Assembly (NCBI RefSeq): GCF_000244975.1
Contig: NZ_CM001440.1
Span: forward strand, 2,278,325-2,342,324
Direction of reading: 5' to 3'
DNA: 64,000 nucleotides
Origin: Saccharomonospora cyanea NA-134
GTDB taxonomy: Bacteria; Actinomycetota; Actinomycetes; Mycobacteriales; Pseudonocardiaceae
Position 1 is the stretch's first letter. Every line of letters starts with the position of its first letter. The notes below the pieces were generated by a model. It saw only the letters and a program-made list of their open reading frames with translations, was not told the DNA's origin and ran no database searches. Position numbers and translations under genes: made by a program. Below, piece by piece: positions 17,237-26,302 of the stretch.

Positions 17237-18339
17237 TCTCGGACCTGGAGCGCTGGCGTCTCATCCTGGGCGAGCCCGCGAGCGGCATGGTGCCGCTGGA
17301 CGCGGAGAACGCCGGACGGGACGCCGCTCTGGCCTGGTTGTACGGGCGGGACGAGGAGTTGGAGCGGCGCGGCATCCGCCGGGGAGGCGGCGGCGCGTCC
17401 ACCTTGACCACCGTGGACTGGCTGGACGACGTGCACCGGCTGTTTCCCCGGCGCACCATCGAACGGTTGGAACGTGACGCCGTCGAGCGTTACGACATCC
17501 AGGAGGTCGTCACCGACCCGGACGTGCTGGAACGCGTGGAACCGAATCCCGCTCTGCTGCGTGCGGTGCTGCGCACCAAGCACCTCATGAACCCGCGCGT
17601 GCTCGCCCTGGCTCGCCGGATCGTCGCGCAGGTCGTCCAGGAGCTGCTGGCGAAGTTGACCACCGAAGTCCGGCGCAGCCTGACCGGGACGCGCAGGCCC
17701 ACACCGTCGAACTTCCGACTGGCCCGCAACTTCGACTTCCAGGGCACCATCAAGGCCAACCTGGCCCACTACCAGCCCGACAGCAAGCGACTGCTCGTCG
17801 AACGGGTCCGGTTCACCTCCCGCACCGAACGGCACACCGAGCCCTGGCAACTCGTCCTGCTGGTCGACCAGTCGGGGTCGATGGCAGGCTCCGTCATCCA
17901 CTCCGCGGTCACCGCCGCATGTCTGTGGGGTGTCCCCGGGCTGCGCACGCATCTCGTCGCCTTCGACACCGACGTCGTCGATCTGACCGCCGACGTCACC
18001 GATCCCGTGGAACTACTGATGAAAGTGCAGCTCGGCGGCGGCACCGACATCGCCCGCGCCGCCCGTTACGGAGCCGACCTGATCGACTCGCCCCGTCGCG
18101 CCGTGGTCGCGATCGTCTCCGACTTCTACGAAGGCGGCAACGAGTTCACCCTCGTGCGTACCGTCCAGGGGCTGGTCGAGCAGGGCACTCACGTCCTGTG
18201 CCTGGCCGCGTTGGACCCCGACGCCAGACCCGACTACGACCGTGTCCTGGCCCAGCGCCTGGCCGACGCCGGTGCGCACGTCGGGGCCATGACGCCGGGC
18301 GAACTCGCCTCCTTCGTCGCGGAACGGATCGGCCGATGA
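17230..18339 (+). CDS. yehP: VWA-domain protein (YehP-like)
   Basis: This 369-residue protein overlaps the end of the DUF5682 gene by 7 bp. The C-terminal half is a von Willebrand A domain with an intact metal-ion site: LLVDQSGSM (DxSxS, about residues 212-216), a GGGTDIARA loop and a VSDFYEGG segment. The N-terminal half is helical (RRTIERLERDAVERYDIQEVVTDPDVLERV...). VWA partners of MoxR ATPases usually serve as metal-dependent adaptors. Length and order match E. coli YehP. Confidence 0.92.
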   Translation: MVISDLERWRLILGEPASGMVPLDAENAGRDAALAWLYGRDEELERRGIRRGGGGASTLTTVDWLDDVHRLFPRRTIERLERDAVERYDIQEVVTDPDVLERVEPNPALLRAVLRTKHLMNPRVLALARRIVAQVVQELLAKLTTEVRRSLTGTRRPTPSNFRLARNFDFQGTIKANLAHYQPDSKRLLVERVRFTSRTERHTEPWQLVLLVDQSGSMAGSVIHSAVTAACLWGVPGLRTHLVAFDTDVVDLTADVTDPVELLMKVQLGGGTDIARAARYGADLIDSPRRAVVAIVSDFYEGGNEFTLVRTVQGLVEQGTHVLCLAALDPDARPDYDRVLAQRLADAGAHVGAMTPGELASFVAERIGR

Positions 18340-20216
18340 ACCGCGCCGACCTGCGGGCGCTCACCGAGGACGCACTGGTCGCGCTCGCCAATCGCGGCCT
18401 GGTCAAACGGGCGAGGCGGGAGTCCACGGCTGTCGGCATCGAGGTCTCCGATGACGGCACCGTCACCGCCTCCTACCCCGACGGAACGGCCTCGGTGCTG
18501 CCACCGGCTACCGGTCTCGACGGCGGGACGTGCTCGTGCGGTGCACCGGGCGTGTGCAGGCACCTGCTCGCCGCGGTCCTGGCCTACCAGCGCACTCAGG
18601 AACCCGAGACGCCGGCTGACTCCGCCGGCGGGCGGCAGGAAGAGCCCGGGGGCCAGGCCGTCACCTGGTCCCCGGGGCACGTGACCGACGAGGAACTGAC
18701 GGCGCGGTTCGGGGCGCGTGCGCTGGCCACCGCCCGCAGGATGCGCGAGGCCGGACTGTCCGCGCGGGTACACCGCGAACCGCTGTCGGTGGAGTTGCCC
18801 GCGGCCACCGTCCGGTTCCTCGTGCCCGGAGACCTCGGCTACATCGACTGCGACGCGCGCGAGTCCGCTCGGCCTGCCCTGGTGGTCCTGGCGGTGTGGG
18901 TGTTCCGGGAGGCGGACCGGATCGCTCCGGAGACGAGGGACACCGTGGTCGACTTCGGAGCCTCGGGCGTGGGAGATCTGTCCTCCACAGCGTCCGTCGT
19001 GAACGACCTGCTGCTCGACGGCGTGGCCACCGCCGGACCGGTGCTGACGGCCGCGCTGCGCCGGGAGCGAGCCGCGCTCGACAGGGCGGGGCTGAGATGG
19101 CCGGTCGCGGTACTGGGCGAGCTGGTCGAGCAGCTCGACGCCTACGAGCGACGCGCTGCCGCCCACGAGCCCGTCCGGGTGGCCGATCTGATCGCCGAGT
19201 CGCACGCGCGTATCCGGGTGCCTCCGTCGGCGCAGTCGTTGGGGGCCGACGAACCCGCGGAAACCCCGCTCAAGCAGGTGCGCTTGGTCGCGTTGGGAGC
19301 CCGGGCCGGACGGAGTGAGGAGGAGGACACCGCGGATGTCTACCTCGCGCATCCGGGGTCCGGGACCGTTCTGGTGCTGAAGCAGCGCTGGGAGCGCAGA
19401 CCCGGCAGCCCCCCGGTGGGGGTGCGCCGGGTCGCCGGGACCACGCTCGCGGCGTTGGCCCGGAGCAACGTGGTCAGCGAGGCGGCCGTCCGCTCGGCCG
19501 GCCGAACGGTCCGGTTCGGCGGCGGCGGGCTCTCGCGTACGGCGGTGACTCCGGTCGGCGACGCCTGGGACGACCTCGCCGTCACCGACGTCGCGGCCCT
19601 GCTCGCCGACCTCGCCGCGGCCCCGCCACGTCTGGTGCGCGCCCGGGTAGCCGCCGAGCACATGCGGGTCCTGCCGGTCGTCGAGGTCCTCGACACCGAC
19701 TACGACCCGGGAGCACAACGTTTCGAGGCGGTCGTCGGCACTCCAGACGGAGCCCGCGTGACGATCTCGCTGACCCACCGGCCCGACGCTCCGGCCGCAC
19801 TCGACACCCTGGCCCGGCTGCTCGCCGAGGGGCCGACCGCTGTGACGGGTACGGTGCGCCGCGCCCGCGGCACGCTGGTGCTGGACCCGGTCGCCGTACG
19901 CACGGCGACCGGAGTGGGCGTCCTCGACCTCGAGGAGCCGGACGCCACGACTCTCGTGCCCGCCGGGACACCCGAGCTCGACCCGCTCACCGGGGTACTC
20001 GACGCAGGGCTTTCCGTGCTCGCCGAGGCCGCTCATCGCGGTCTGCGGCACCTGCCGCCCACACTCGCCGACCGGGTGAGCGACGTCGCGGCGCGCTGTG
20101 ACCGGGTCGGCTTGGCCGGGTGCGGGGCCGTGCTTCGTGCGTGGGGGGCGCGTGCGGAGCCGGCGGCGTGGCTGGCGGCGCAGATCCGGCTGACCGTGGC
20201 GGCGGAGCTGCGTTAG
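18336..20216 (+). CDS. yehQ: SWIM zinc-finger protein (YehQ-like)
   Basis: ATG 18336 overlaps the VWA stop (ATGA). The 626-residue protein has an N-terminal SWIM finger, CSCGAPGVCRH (CxC...CxH, about residues 65-77), then a long poorly characterised region with a charged middle. SWIM fingers bind zinc and take part in DNA or protein contacts. It is the last gene of the operon; about 314 bp without genes follow. Counterpart of E. coli YehQ by domain and position. Confidence 0.88.
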   Translation: MNRADLRALTEDALVALANRGLVKRARRESTAVGIEVSDDGTVTASYPDGTASVLPPATGLDGGTCSCGAPGVCRHLLAAVLAYQRTQEPETPADSAGGRQEEPGGQAVTWSPGHVTDEELTARFGARALATARRMREAGLSARVHREPLSVELPAATVRFLVPGDLGYIDCDARESARPALVVLAVWVFREADRIAPETRDTVVDFGASGVGDLSSTASVVNDLLLDGVATAGPVLTAALRRERAALDRAGLRWPVAVLGELVEQLDAYERRAAAHEPVRVADLIAESHARIRVPPSAQSLGADEPAETPLKQVRLVALGARAGRSEEEDTADVYLAHPGSGTVLVLKQRWERRPGSPPVGVRRVAGTTLAALARSNVVSEAAVRSAGRTVRFGGGGLSRTAVTPVGDAWDDLAVTDVAALLADLAAAPPRLVRARVAAEHMRVLPVVEVLDTDYDPGAQRFEAVVGTPDGARVTISLTHRPDAPAALDTLARLLAEGPTAVTGTVRRARGTLVLDPVAVRTATGVGVLDLEEPDATTLVPAGTPELDPLTGVLDAGLSVLAEAAHRGLRHLPPTLADRVSDVAARCDRVGLAGCGAVLRAWGARAEPAAWLAAQIRLTVAAELR

Positions 20217-20530
20217 CGGGCCGCTACCGAATCATCGAGGATGAGGGTGAGGGCGGGTCGTGTCACCGAGGTCGTCGACAAGGCACCCGGCTCGGTGTGG
20301 GTGAGCCCGGCCGTGGAAGCGTCGGTCTCAGCACGTGGCGCGTTCGTTACGGCGGCTCCGTGCCGAGCGCGTGGGGTGAATCTCTGCCCATGGCGTATCG
20401 ACTCGATCGGCTGACGAGACACACCCGCACGAATGAATGTTGGGATCGAGAATTGCTCCTGGCGCACGCCACTGTAACCCGTTAGGTTGACCACCGATTC
20501 TGCAAGCCAGGCGTTTTCAAGGAGGAAACC
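20217..20530. other. 314-bp intergenic region before the permease
   Basis: No gene or convincing hairpin. The last bases hold a strong AAGGAGG ribosome site for the next gene. A TTGCTC...TAGGTT pair around 20455-20485 could be promoter elements but is weak. Confidence 0.4.
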
Positions 20531-22051
20531 GTGCCCGGCAACGGTATCTGGCGGACCAAATCCGTCGAGCAATCCATCGCGGACACCGACGAGCCAGATA
20601 CCCGGCTACGACGGAACCTCGGTGCCTGGGACCTGATGGTCTTCGGCGTCGCCGTGATGATCGGTGCCGGTATCTTCACGCTCACCGCGCGCACCGCGGG
20701 CGACATTTCCGGCCCCTCGGTGGCGCTGGCGTTCGTCTTCGCCGGCATCGCGTGCGCGCTCGCCGCGCTGTGCTACGCCGAGTTCGCGTCCACGGTGCCT
20801 GTCGCCGGTAGTGCCTACACCTTCTCCTACGCCACGTTCGGCGAGTTCCTCGCCTGGATCATCGGGTGGGACCTCGTCCTGGAGTTCTCGGTGGCCGCGG
20901 CCGCGGTGGCCAAGGGCTGGTCGGTCTACCTGCAGGAAGTGCTGGTGGTGCTCTTCGGTGAGGGTGTCGCCACCACCGTGGAGATCGGTGGGATCGGTGT
21001 CGACTGGGGATCGCTGCTGCTGGTCATCATCCTGGCCACCCTGTTGACCCTCGGCACCAAGCTGTCGTCGAGGTTCAGCATCGTGATCACGGCGCTGAAG
21101 GTTGTGATCATCCTGTTCGTGATCTTCATGGGCATCGCCTACATCAGCCCGGACAACTACACGCCGTTCATCCCGCCCGCCGCCGAGGGCGGCGAGGCCG
21201 GCACCGGTGTGGAGCAGTCGCTGTTCTCCGTGCTCGCCGGTGGTTCCGGCAGCGTCTACGGTGCGTTCGGCCTCCTGGCCGGTGCCTCGCTGGTGTTCTT
21301 CGCGTTCATCGGGTTCGACGTCGTGGCCACCACCGCCGAGGAGACCCGAAACCCGCAGCGCAACGTGCCGCGCGGCATCCTCGGCTCGCTGGCGGTCGTC
21401 ACCATCCTCTACGTGGCCACCTCGCTCGTGGTCGCCGGCATGGTGCCCTACGAGCAGTTGGCCACGGACGCCGATCCGGAGGGCCGTAAGACACTGGCGA
21501 CGGCGTTCTCCTTCCACGGCGTCGACTGGGCGGCGAACATCATCTCCATCGGCGCGCTCGCCGGCCTCACCACGGTGGTCATGGTGCTGCTGCTCGGTCA
21601 GCAGCGCGTGCTGTTCGCGATGTCGCGTGACGGGCTTCTCCCGCGCAAGCTCGCCAAGACCGGATCGCGCGGCACCCCGGTTCGTGTGAACATCCTCGTC
21701 GGCGTCGTGGTGGCCGTGGCCGCCACCTTCTTCGACGCGGGCAAACTCGAGGAAATGGTCAACGTCGGCACGCTGTTCGCCTTCATCCTGGTGTCGGCGG
21801 GTGTGCTGGTGTTGCGCAAGAAGCGCCCCGACCTCAAGCGTGGCTTCCGCGTTCCGTGGGTTCCGCTCGTGCCGATCCTGGCGATCGCAGCCTGCCTCTG
21901 GCTGATGCTGAACCTCACCGTGCTGACGTGGCTGCGGTTCCTGGTGTGGATGGCGCTCGGTGTGATCGTGTACTTCGCCTACAGCAAGCGGCACTCGCTG
22001 CTCGGGAAGCAGGAACAGAAGAAACCGCAGGCAGGCGCGAGCAGGGACTGA
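20531..22051 (+). CDS. APC-superfamily amino-acid permease (cationic amino-acid transporter type)
   Basis: The 506-residue protein has about 12 membrane segments and the APC N-terminal signature LGAWDLMVFGVAVMIGAGIFTLT (GxGIF loop that contacts the amino-acid backbone). FAGIACALAALCYAEFASTVPVAGSAYTFSYATFGEFLAWIIGWDLVLE and FIGFDVVATTAEETRNPQRNVPRGI are typical of the CAT/YfnA group. Substrate preference is not decidable. The GTG start has a perfect AAGGAGG. It appears monocistronic; a strong hairpin terminator follows at 22078-22118. Confidence 0.93.
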   Translation: MPGNGIWRTKSVEQSIADTDEPDTRLRRNLGAWDLMVFGVAVMIGAGIFTLTARTAGDISGPSVALAFVFAGIACALAALCYAEFASTVPVAGSAYTFSYATFGEFLAWIIGWDLVLEFSVAAAAVAKGWSVYLQEVLVVLFGEGVATTVEIGGIGVDWGSLLLVIILATLLTLGTKLSSRFSIVITALKVVIILFVIFMGIAYISPDNYTPFIPPAAEGGEAGTGVEQSLFSVLAGGSGSVYGAFGLLAGASLVFFAFIGFDVVATTAEETRNPQRNVPRGILGSLAVVTILYVATSLVVAGMVPYEQLATDADPEGRKTLATAFSFHGVDWAANIISIGALAGLTTVVMVLLLGQQRVLFAMSRDGLLPRKLAKTGSRGTPVRVNILVGVVVAVAATFFDAGKLEEMVNVGTLFAFILVSAGVLVLRKKRPDLKRGFRVPWVPLVPILAIAACLWLMLNLTVLTWLRFLVWMALGVIVYFAYSKRHSLLGKQEQKKPQAGASRD

Positions 22052-22077
22052 TCCCACCCTCGCTCCGTCTCCCTCTG

Positions 22078-22118
22078 CGACGCGGCCGGTCGAACGCACT
22101 GTTCGGCCGGCCGCGTCG
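22078..22118 (+). terminator. Hairpin terminator after the APC permease gene
   Basis: A 12-bp perfect stem, CGACGCGGCCGG / CCGGCCGCGTCG, surrounds a 17-base loop 26 bp after the permease stop. No long T run, as is common in high-GC actinobacteria. Confidence 0.7.
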
Positions 22119-22171
22119 TCATGTCCAGCGCTGTTTCCGCCCGGCCTTGCCCGGACATCCACCACTTCCTC

Positions 22172-22210
22172 TATAGTACTAGGAACCTAGATAAATAGTG
22201 GTGGTGATCG
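22172..22210 (+). promoter_or_regulatory. Promoter/operator of the GntR-ABC operon
   Basis: An AT-rich patch in GC-rich DNA contains TATAGT (22172-22177) and the palindrome CTAGG-AA-CCTAG (22179-22190), 20 bp before the GntR start. YtrA-subfamily regulators usually bind short palindromes at their own promoter, so this is the probable autoregulatory site. Confidence 0.55.
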
Positions 22211-22603
22211 ATGATCGAGTTTCACCTGGACGCCAGGTCGGGCCTGTCCCCGTACCAGCAGCTCGTCCAGCAGGTGCGGCATGCGTTACGACTGGGCCTG
22301 CTCGCCGAGGGAGACCAGTTGCCGAAGGTCAAGGACGTGGTGGCGTCTTTGGCGATCAACCCCAACACGGTGCTCAAGGCCTATCGCGAGCTCGAACACG
22401 AGGGACTCGTCGCCGCCAAGCCCGGCGTCGGGACGTTCGTGACGCGAACGCTCGTGAGTGCCTCCTTCGCCGCCCACGCGGCGCTGCGCCAGGACCTGAA
22501 GCGGTGGCTCGCCAAGGCTCGCCGAGCGGGGCTGGACGACGAGAGCATCGAGGCGTTGTTCCTGACGACGTTCCGTTCGCAGGCCCGCGAGGACATCGCG
22601 TGA
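22211..22603 (+). CDS. GntR-family regulator, YtrA subfamily
   Basis: This short 130-residue regulator has a winged helix (SGLSPYQQLVQQVRHALRLGLLAEGDQLPKVKDVVASLAINPNTVLKAYRELEHEGLV) and a brief C-terminal helical tail but no large effector domain, as in YtrA-type proteins. These usually repress a co-transcribed ABC transporter, and here the ABC ATPase begins within the stop codon (GTGA). Likely represses its own operon until membrane or antibiotic stress occurs; the inducer is unknown. Confidence 0.92.
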   Translation: MIEFHLDARSGLSPYQQLVQQVRHALRLGLLAEGDQLPKVKDVVASLAINPNTVLKAYRELEHEGLVAAKPGVGTFVTRTLVSASFAAHAALRQDLKRWLAKARRAGLDDESIEALFLTTFRSQAREDIA

Positions 22604-23478
22604 GCGGCCTGCGAACCCGTGCGCTCGGCCTGAGATACAAGAGCACATGGGCGTTGTCGCAGTGCACGCTCGACATTCCTCCCGGGTGCGTGACCGGGCT
22701 GGTCGGCCCCAACGGAGCCGGAAAGTCCACACTCCTCGGCCTTGCCGCCGGCATGGTGACGCCGACGACCGGCACCATCGAGGTCTGTGGTGGTGTGCCC
22801 GGAAGCGGACCGGACCAACTGGCGAGGGTCGGCTACGTCGCGCAGAGCGCCCCCGTCTACGCGAGGCTGACGGTCGAGGAGCACCTGCGGTTGGGTGCGA
22901 GGCTCAACCCGAAGTGGGACGACGCGCTCGCTCGGGAGCGGATCAGGCGTATCGGGCTCGACCCGGCGCGGCAGGCCGGCAAGCTCTCGGGCGGCCAACG
23001 TGCGCAGCTCGCGCTGACGCTCGGTATCGCGAAGCGTCCCGAGCTGCTGTTGCTGGACGAGCCTGTCGCGGCGCTCGACCCGCTCGCGCGGCGTGAGTTC
23101 CTGCAGGACCTCATGGAGGCCGTCGCCGAGCACGGTTTGTCCGTGCTGATGTCGTCACACGACATCGGCGACCTGGAACGGATCTGTGACCACCTCGTGG
23201 TGCTGACGAATTCGACGGTGCGGATCGTGGGTGACGTCGAGGACCTGCTCGCCACGCACTGCCGTCTCAGCGGTCCCCGCCGCGACCTCGACACCCTTCC
23301 CGATGCCCAGCAGGTCATCTCCGCGAGCCACACCGACCGGCAGACCACCGTGCTCGTGCGCACCGAGGCCCCGGTACTCGATCCGGTGTGGACCGTCGGG
23401 CGACTCACCCTGGAGGACCTGGTGCTCGCGTACCTGGAAAACCCGGTCATCCGGCCCTCCCTGGAGGTGCTGCGATGA
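22600..23478 (+). CDS. ABC transporter ATP-binding protein
   Basis: GTG 22600 overlaps the GntR stop. The 292-residue protein has Walker A GPNGAGKS (about residues 36-43), signature KLSGGQRAQLALTLG, Walker B LLLLDEPVAALD and an H-switch in SSHDIGDLERICD. The C-terminal ~80 residues resemble those of YtrB/BcrA-type exporters. It couples to the permease, which starts at the overlapping ATGA. Confidence 0.94.
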   Translation: MSGLRTRALGLRYKSTWALSQCTLDIPPGCVTGLVGPNGAGKSTLLGLAAGMVTPTTGTIEVCGGVPGSGPDQLARVGYVAQSAPVYARLTVEEHLRLGARLNPKWDDALARERIRRIGLDPARQAGKLSGGQRAQLALTLGIAKRPELLLLDEPVAALDPLARREFLQDLMEAVAEHGLSVLMSSHDIGDLERICDHLVVLTNSTVRIVGDVEDLLATHCRLSGPRRDLDTLPDAQQVISASHTDRQTTVLVRTEAPVLDPVWTVGRLTLEDLVLAYLENPVIRPSLEVLR

Positions 23479-24467
23479 TCTGGTTGACCTGGCGCCAGTT
23501 ACGGGTGGGCGCGCTGTCGGTGCTCGTCTCGGTGGTCGTGATCGCGGTGGTACTCCTGGTGGCAGACCACACGACCGGCCACATCGACCTCGCCAGCACG
23601 GGCCCGCTGTTCTCCACCAGCGCGCTCCTGGTGTACGCGCTGCCTGCCGTCATCGGTGTCTTCTGGGGTGTTCCCACGGTGACGCGTGAACTGGAGAACG
23701 GCACACACAACCTGGTCTGGAACCAGACCGTCACCCGAAGCCGCTGGCTCGCGGCCAAGCTGGGTGTGGGGGTCCCGGTCGCCATGGTGGTGGCGGGGCT
23801 GTTGAGCCTGGTGGTCAGCCGGTGGGCGGCTCCGGTCGACGCGCTACGAAGTGAGTGGCTCAGCGGCGGCTTCCTCCCGTCGCGGATGGAACCGTTGCTG
23901 TTCGGGGCTCGCGGGATCGTCCCCGTCGGTTACGCGGTCTTCGCCTTCGTGCTCGGGGTCGCGATCGGAATGCTCCTGCGGCGCACCGTGCCGGCGATGG
24001 CGGTCACGCTGGTCCTGTTCGCCGCCGTGCAGGTGGCGGTCCCACTGTTCGCACGGCCACACGTTCTGCCCGCGACAGAGGAAACGGTCGCCATCACGGC
24101 GTCCAACATCTGGCAGATCAGGGCGGACGAGGACGGCGTGCTCGAATCGCTGACCGTGACCGAACCCGCCGGTGCGTGGGTGCTCGCCAACGAGACGGTG
24201 GACCGGGCGGGCAACACGGTCAGCCCGCTGCCTGCGGCCATGCGGGACTGCCTGCCACCGCCACCAGGCGAGTACGACGAGGCCCCAAGCCGTCGCAGCA
24301 TCGCCGAGTGTGTTTCGGGCCTGTCCGGCCTCGGCTACCGCCAGCACCTCAGCTACCAACCGGCCGGTCATTTCTGGCCCCTCCAGTGGGCGGAAACGGC
24401 ACTGTTCCTCGTGTTGTCGGCCTCGCTCACGTGGTTCTGCTTCCGGCGGCTACACCGCCTGGCCTGA
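23475..24467 (+). CDS. ABC transporter permease
   Basis: The 330-residue protein has six or so membrane segments, for example residues 12-35, 42-68, 95-120, 155-185 and 305-325, and a large extracytoplasmic region (about residues 205-295). ATG 23475 overlaps the ATPase stop; the longer open frame is not used. It pairs with the ATPase as a drug, lantibiotic or lipid exporter typical of YtrA-controlled operons; the substrate is unknown. Confidence 0.88.
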   Translation: MIWLTWRQLRVGALSVLVSVVVIAVVLLVADHTTGHIDLASTGPLFSTSALLVYALPAVIGVFWGVPTVTRELENGTHNLVWNQTVTRSRWLAAKLGVGVPVAMVVAGLLSLVVSRWAAPVDALRSEWLSGGFLPSRMEPLLFGARGIVPVGYAVFAFVLGVAIGMLLRRTVPAMAVTLVLFAAVQVAVPLFARPHVLPATEETVAITASNIWQIRADEDGVLESLTVTEPAGAWVLANETVDRAGNTVSPLPAAMRDCLPPPPGEYDEAPSRRSIAECVSGLSGLGYRQHLSYQPAGHFWPLQWAETALFLVLSASLTWFCFRRLHRLA

Positions 24468-24489
24468 ATTTCCGGACGAAAGGAACACC

Positions 24490-25647
24490 ATGCGCGGCCT
24501 CGCCGTCGTCACCGCCATCACCGCCCTCACTGCCATCACCGTTGCCCTGTCCGCGACACCGGCCTCGGCCGGACCCGCCGACACCGAGCTCCGGCTGCCC
24601 GACCCGACCGGACGGCACCCGGTCGGTACGACCTCGCTCCACCTCACCGACACGTCGCGTCCCGACCCGTGGGTTCCGTCGAAGGACCACCGGGAACTGA
24701 TGGTCTCCCTCTTCTACCCGGCTTCGTCGGCGCACGGACCGACGAAGCAGTACATGACGGCGAGAGAGTCACAGCTCCTGCTGGAGAGTGACGGGATCAC
24801 CGGTGTGCCGCCCGACGTGCTCACCACGGTGCGGACGCATGCGGTCGTCGGCGCGCGACCGGCCGGGCGTCCACACAGCCTGCCGCTGGTCGTCCTGTCG
24901 CCCGGTTTCAAGAAGCCACGGGCGACGCTCAGCACGCTGGGCGAGGACCTCGCGAGCCACGGCTACGTCGTCGCGGTCGTCGACCACACCTACGAGAACG
25001 TGGCGACCACCTTCCCCGACGGGCGCGTCACCACCTGTGAGGCCTGCGGCGAGTACGTCCCGGAGTTCTGGCGGAAGCTGGAGCGGGGCCGCGCCGCCGA
25101 CGTGTCGTTCGTCCTCGACGAACTGACCGGCCCCCGATCCCGCTGGTGCGGTGCGCACCTGATCGACCGGTCGCGCATCGCCATGGGCGGTCACTCCGTC
25201 GGCGGAGCGAGCGCGCTCCAGGCCATGCACGCCGATTCCCGGATCAGGGCGGGGATCGACGTCGACGGGATGCTCCACAACCCGGTCGCCGACACGGGGC
25301 TGTCCCGTCCGGTCCTGCTCCTGGGCAGGCAGAACACCTACACCCCGGGCATCCCGGACGAAGCGGTGGAGTCCTGGGAGGAGAGCTGGCCCCGGCTGAC
25401 CGGCTGGAAGCGGTGGCTGCTGGTGGCGGGCATGGAACACGCGTCGTTCACCGACGTCGGAGTCGTCGGTGAACAGCTCGGGCTCGACCTCGGAGCGGAC
25501 ACCGAGGCGGAGCGCGGCGCGGCGATCACCCGGACCTACATGAGAGCCTTCTTCGACCTGCATCTGCGCGGCGAACCGCAACCCCTGCTGGACCACCCTT
25601 CGCCGAGTTACCCGGAAGTGAGCTTCGCCGACCCGGCGGCTGGGTGA
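24490..25647 (+). CDS. Secreted alpha/beta hydrolase (PAF-acetylhydrolase-like lipase/esterase)
   Basis: ATG 24490 follows an AAAGGA site. A Sec signal peptide (MRGLAVVTAITALTAITVALSATPASA, cleavage after ASA) precedes a ~358-residue enzyme. The nucleophile elbow is GGHSVGG, with a preceding LVVLSPGF oxyanion segment; a likely acid and His are in DEAVESW and MEHASF. Overall this resembles the PAF-acetylhydrolase/dienelactone-hydrolase-like lipases of Streptomyces. It lies 22 bp after the ABC permease gene and is probably co-transcribed, which suggests a role in envelope stress or in handling a lipophilic compound. Confidence 0.88.
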   Translation: MRGLAVVTAITALTAITVALSATPASAGPADTELRLPDPTGRHPVGTTSLHLTDTSRPDPWVPSKDHRELMVSLFYPASSAHGPTKQYMTARESQLLLESDGITGVPPDVLTTVRTHAVVGARPAGRPHSLPLVVLSPGFKKPRATLSTLGEDLASHGYVVAVVDHTYENVATTFPDGRVTTCEACGEYVPEFWRKLERGRAADVSFVLDELTGPRSRWCGAHLIDRSRIAMGGHSVGGASALQAMHADSRIRAGIDVDGMLHNPVADTGLSRPVLLLGRQNTYTPGIPDEAVESWEESWPRLTGWKRWLLVAGMEHASFTDVGVVGEQLGLDLGADTEAERGAAITRTYMRAFFDLHLRGEPQPLLDHPSPSYPEVSFADPAAG

Positions 25648-26209
25648 CGGCCACGCCCGTGCTCAGAACAGCGGGGGAGGGGAGGACGTCGGGCCGGATC
25701 GATCGTCTGGGGACCGGCTCGACGTGCCTGCCGTGAAGCTCCGGTAGTGCCCGCTCCGCCTCGTCGGTCCGCTCAGTGAGCCAGTCGTGGACGGCGACCT
25801 GGAGCGGGCACACCGTTCGACCACCGCGCCTCGGCGATCTCGGCGTCCAGGTCGCGGTTCACTGTGCTGCGCCGTCGCGGGACCCATCGGGGATCGCTCC
25901 GGGTATTGCGAGCCAGCGTGTGCAGCTCCCGATCACACACGTCAACACGCCGTCCCCCGGGAAGCTGACGCGGTGCACGGTGTTGGGGGTTCCAGTGGCG
26001 GCGACCGCCCGCCGGAGTAGGGCCGTTGCTCGATCCGCGTCCATCCGAGTGCCCCGGTCGGTTTCGCAGCGCTGGACAAATGTGAGTCGACCGTCGACGG
26101 AGGCCGGTGACCATTCGTGGTCATCGATGCGGCCCGGTTGCGGGAGATGGGTGACAGCTTGTGGCCACGCTTCGATCGGGAGAACGAGGTCGAGCCGTCC
26201 GACCCCGAA
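25648..26209 (-). pseudogene. Decayed minus-strand gene of unknown family
   Basis: A protein-like reading continues through three frames. From 26209 to 25859 it reads GRLDLVLPIEAWPQAVTH...FVQRCETDRGTRMDADRATALLRRAVAATG...GVLTCVIGSCTRWLAIPG, with no start codon at its head. Near 25855-25790 another frame gives NRDLDAEIAEARWSNGVP. A third frame gives VAVHDWLTERTDEAERALPELHGRHVEPV. Each has the composition of a real protein, but no single frame spans the region, so at least two frameshifts are implied. No family was recognised. It could also be two overlapping remnants. It lies between the hydrolase and a minus-strand TGT-like gene. Confidence 0.35.
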
Positions 26210-26302
26210 TCAGGCACCGAGCGCCCCCAGTCATGACTCCGTAACGTGTATAACGGCCTATACGACGGGGCTGTGATGTCACAGGGTCGGAGTCGCGGTG
26301 CG

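Noticed and set aside
26248-26263. GTATA-ACGGCC-TATAC inverted repeat
   Set aside because: Five-base arms in non-coding DNA between gene 3' ends; could arise by chance and has no linked start.
26271-26284. CTGTGATGTCACAG, a CRP/FNR-like palindrome
   Set aside because: The spacer is only 2 bp instead of 6, and it lies downstream of the only intact adjacent gene, so no promoter role is supported.
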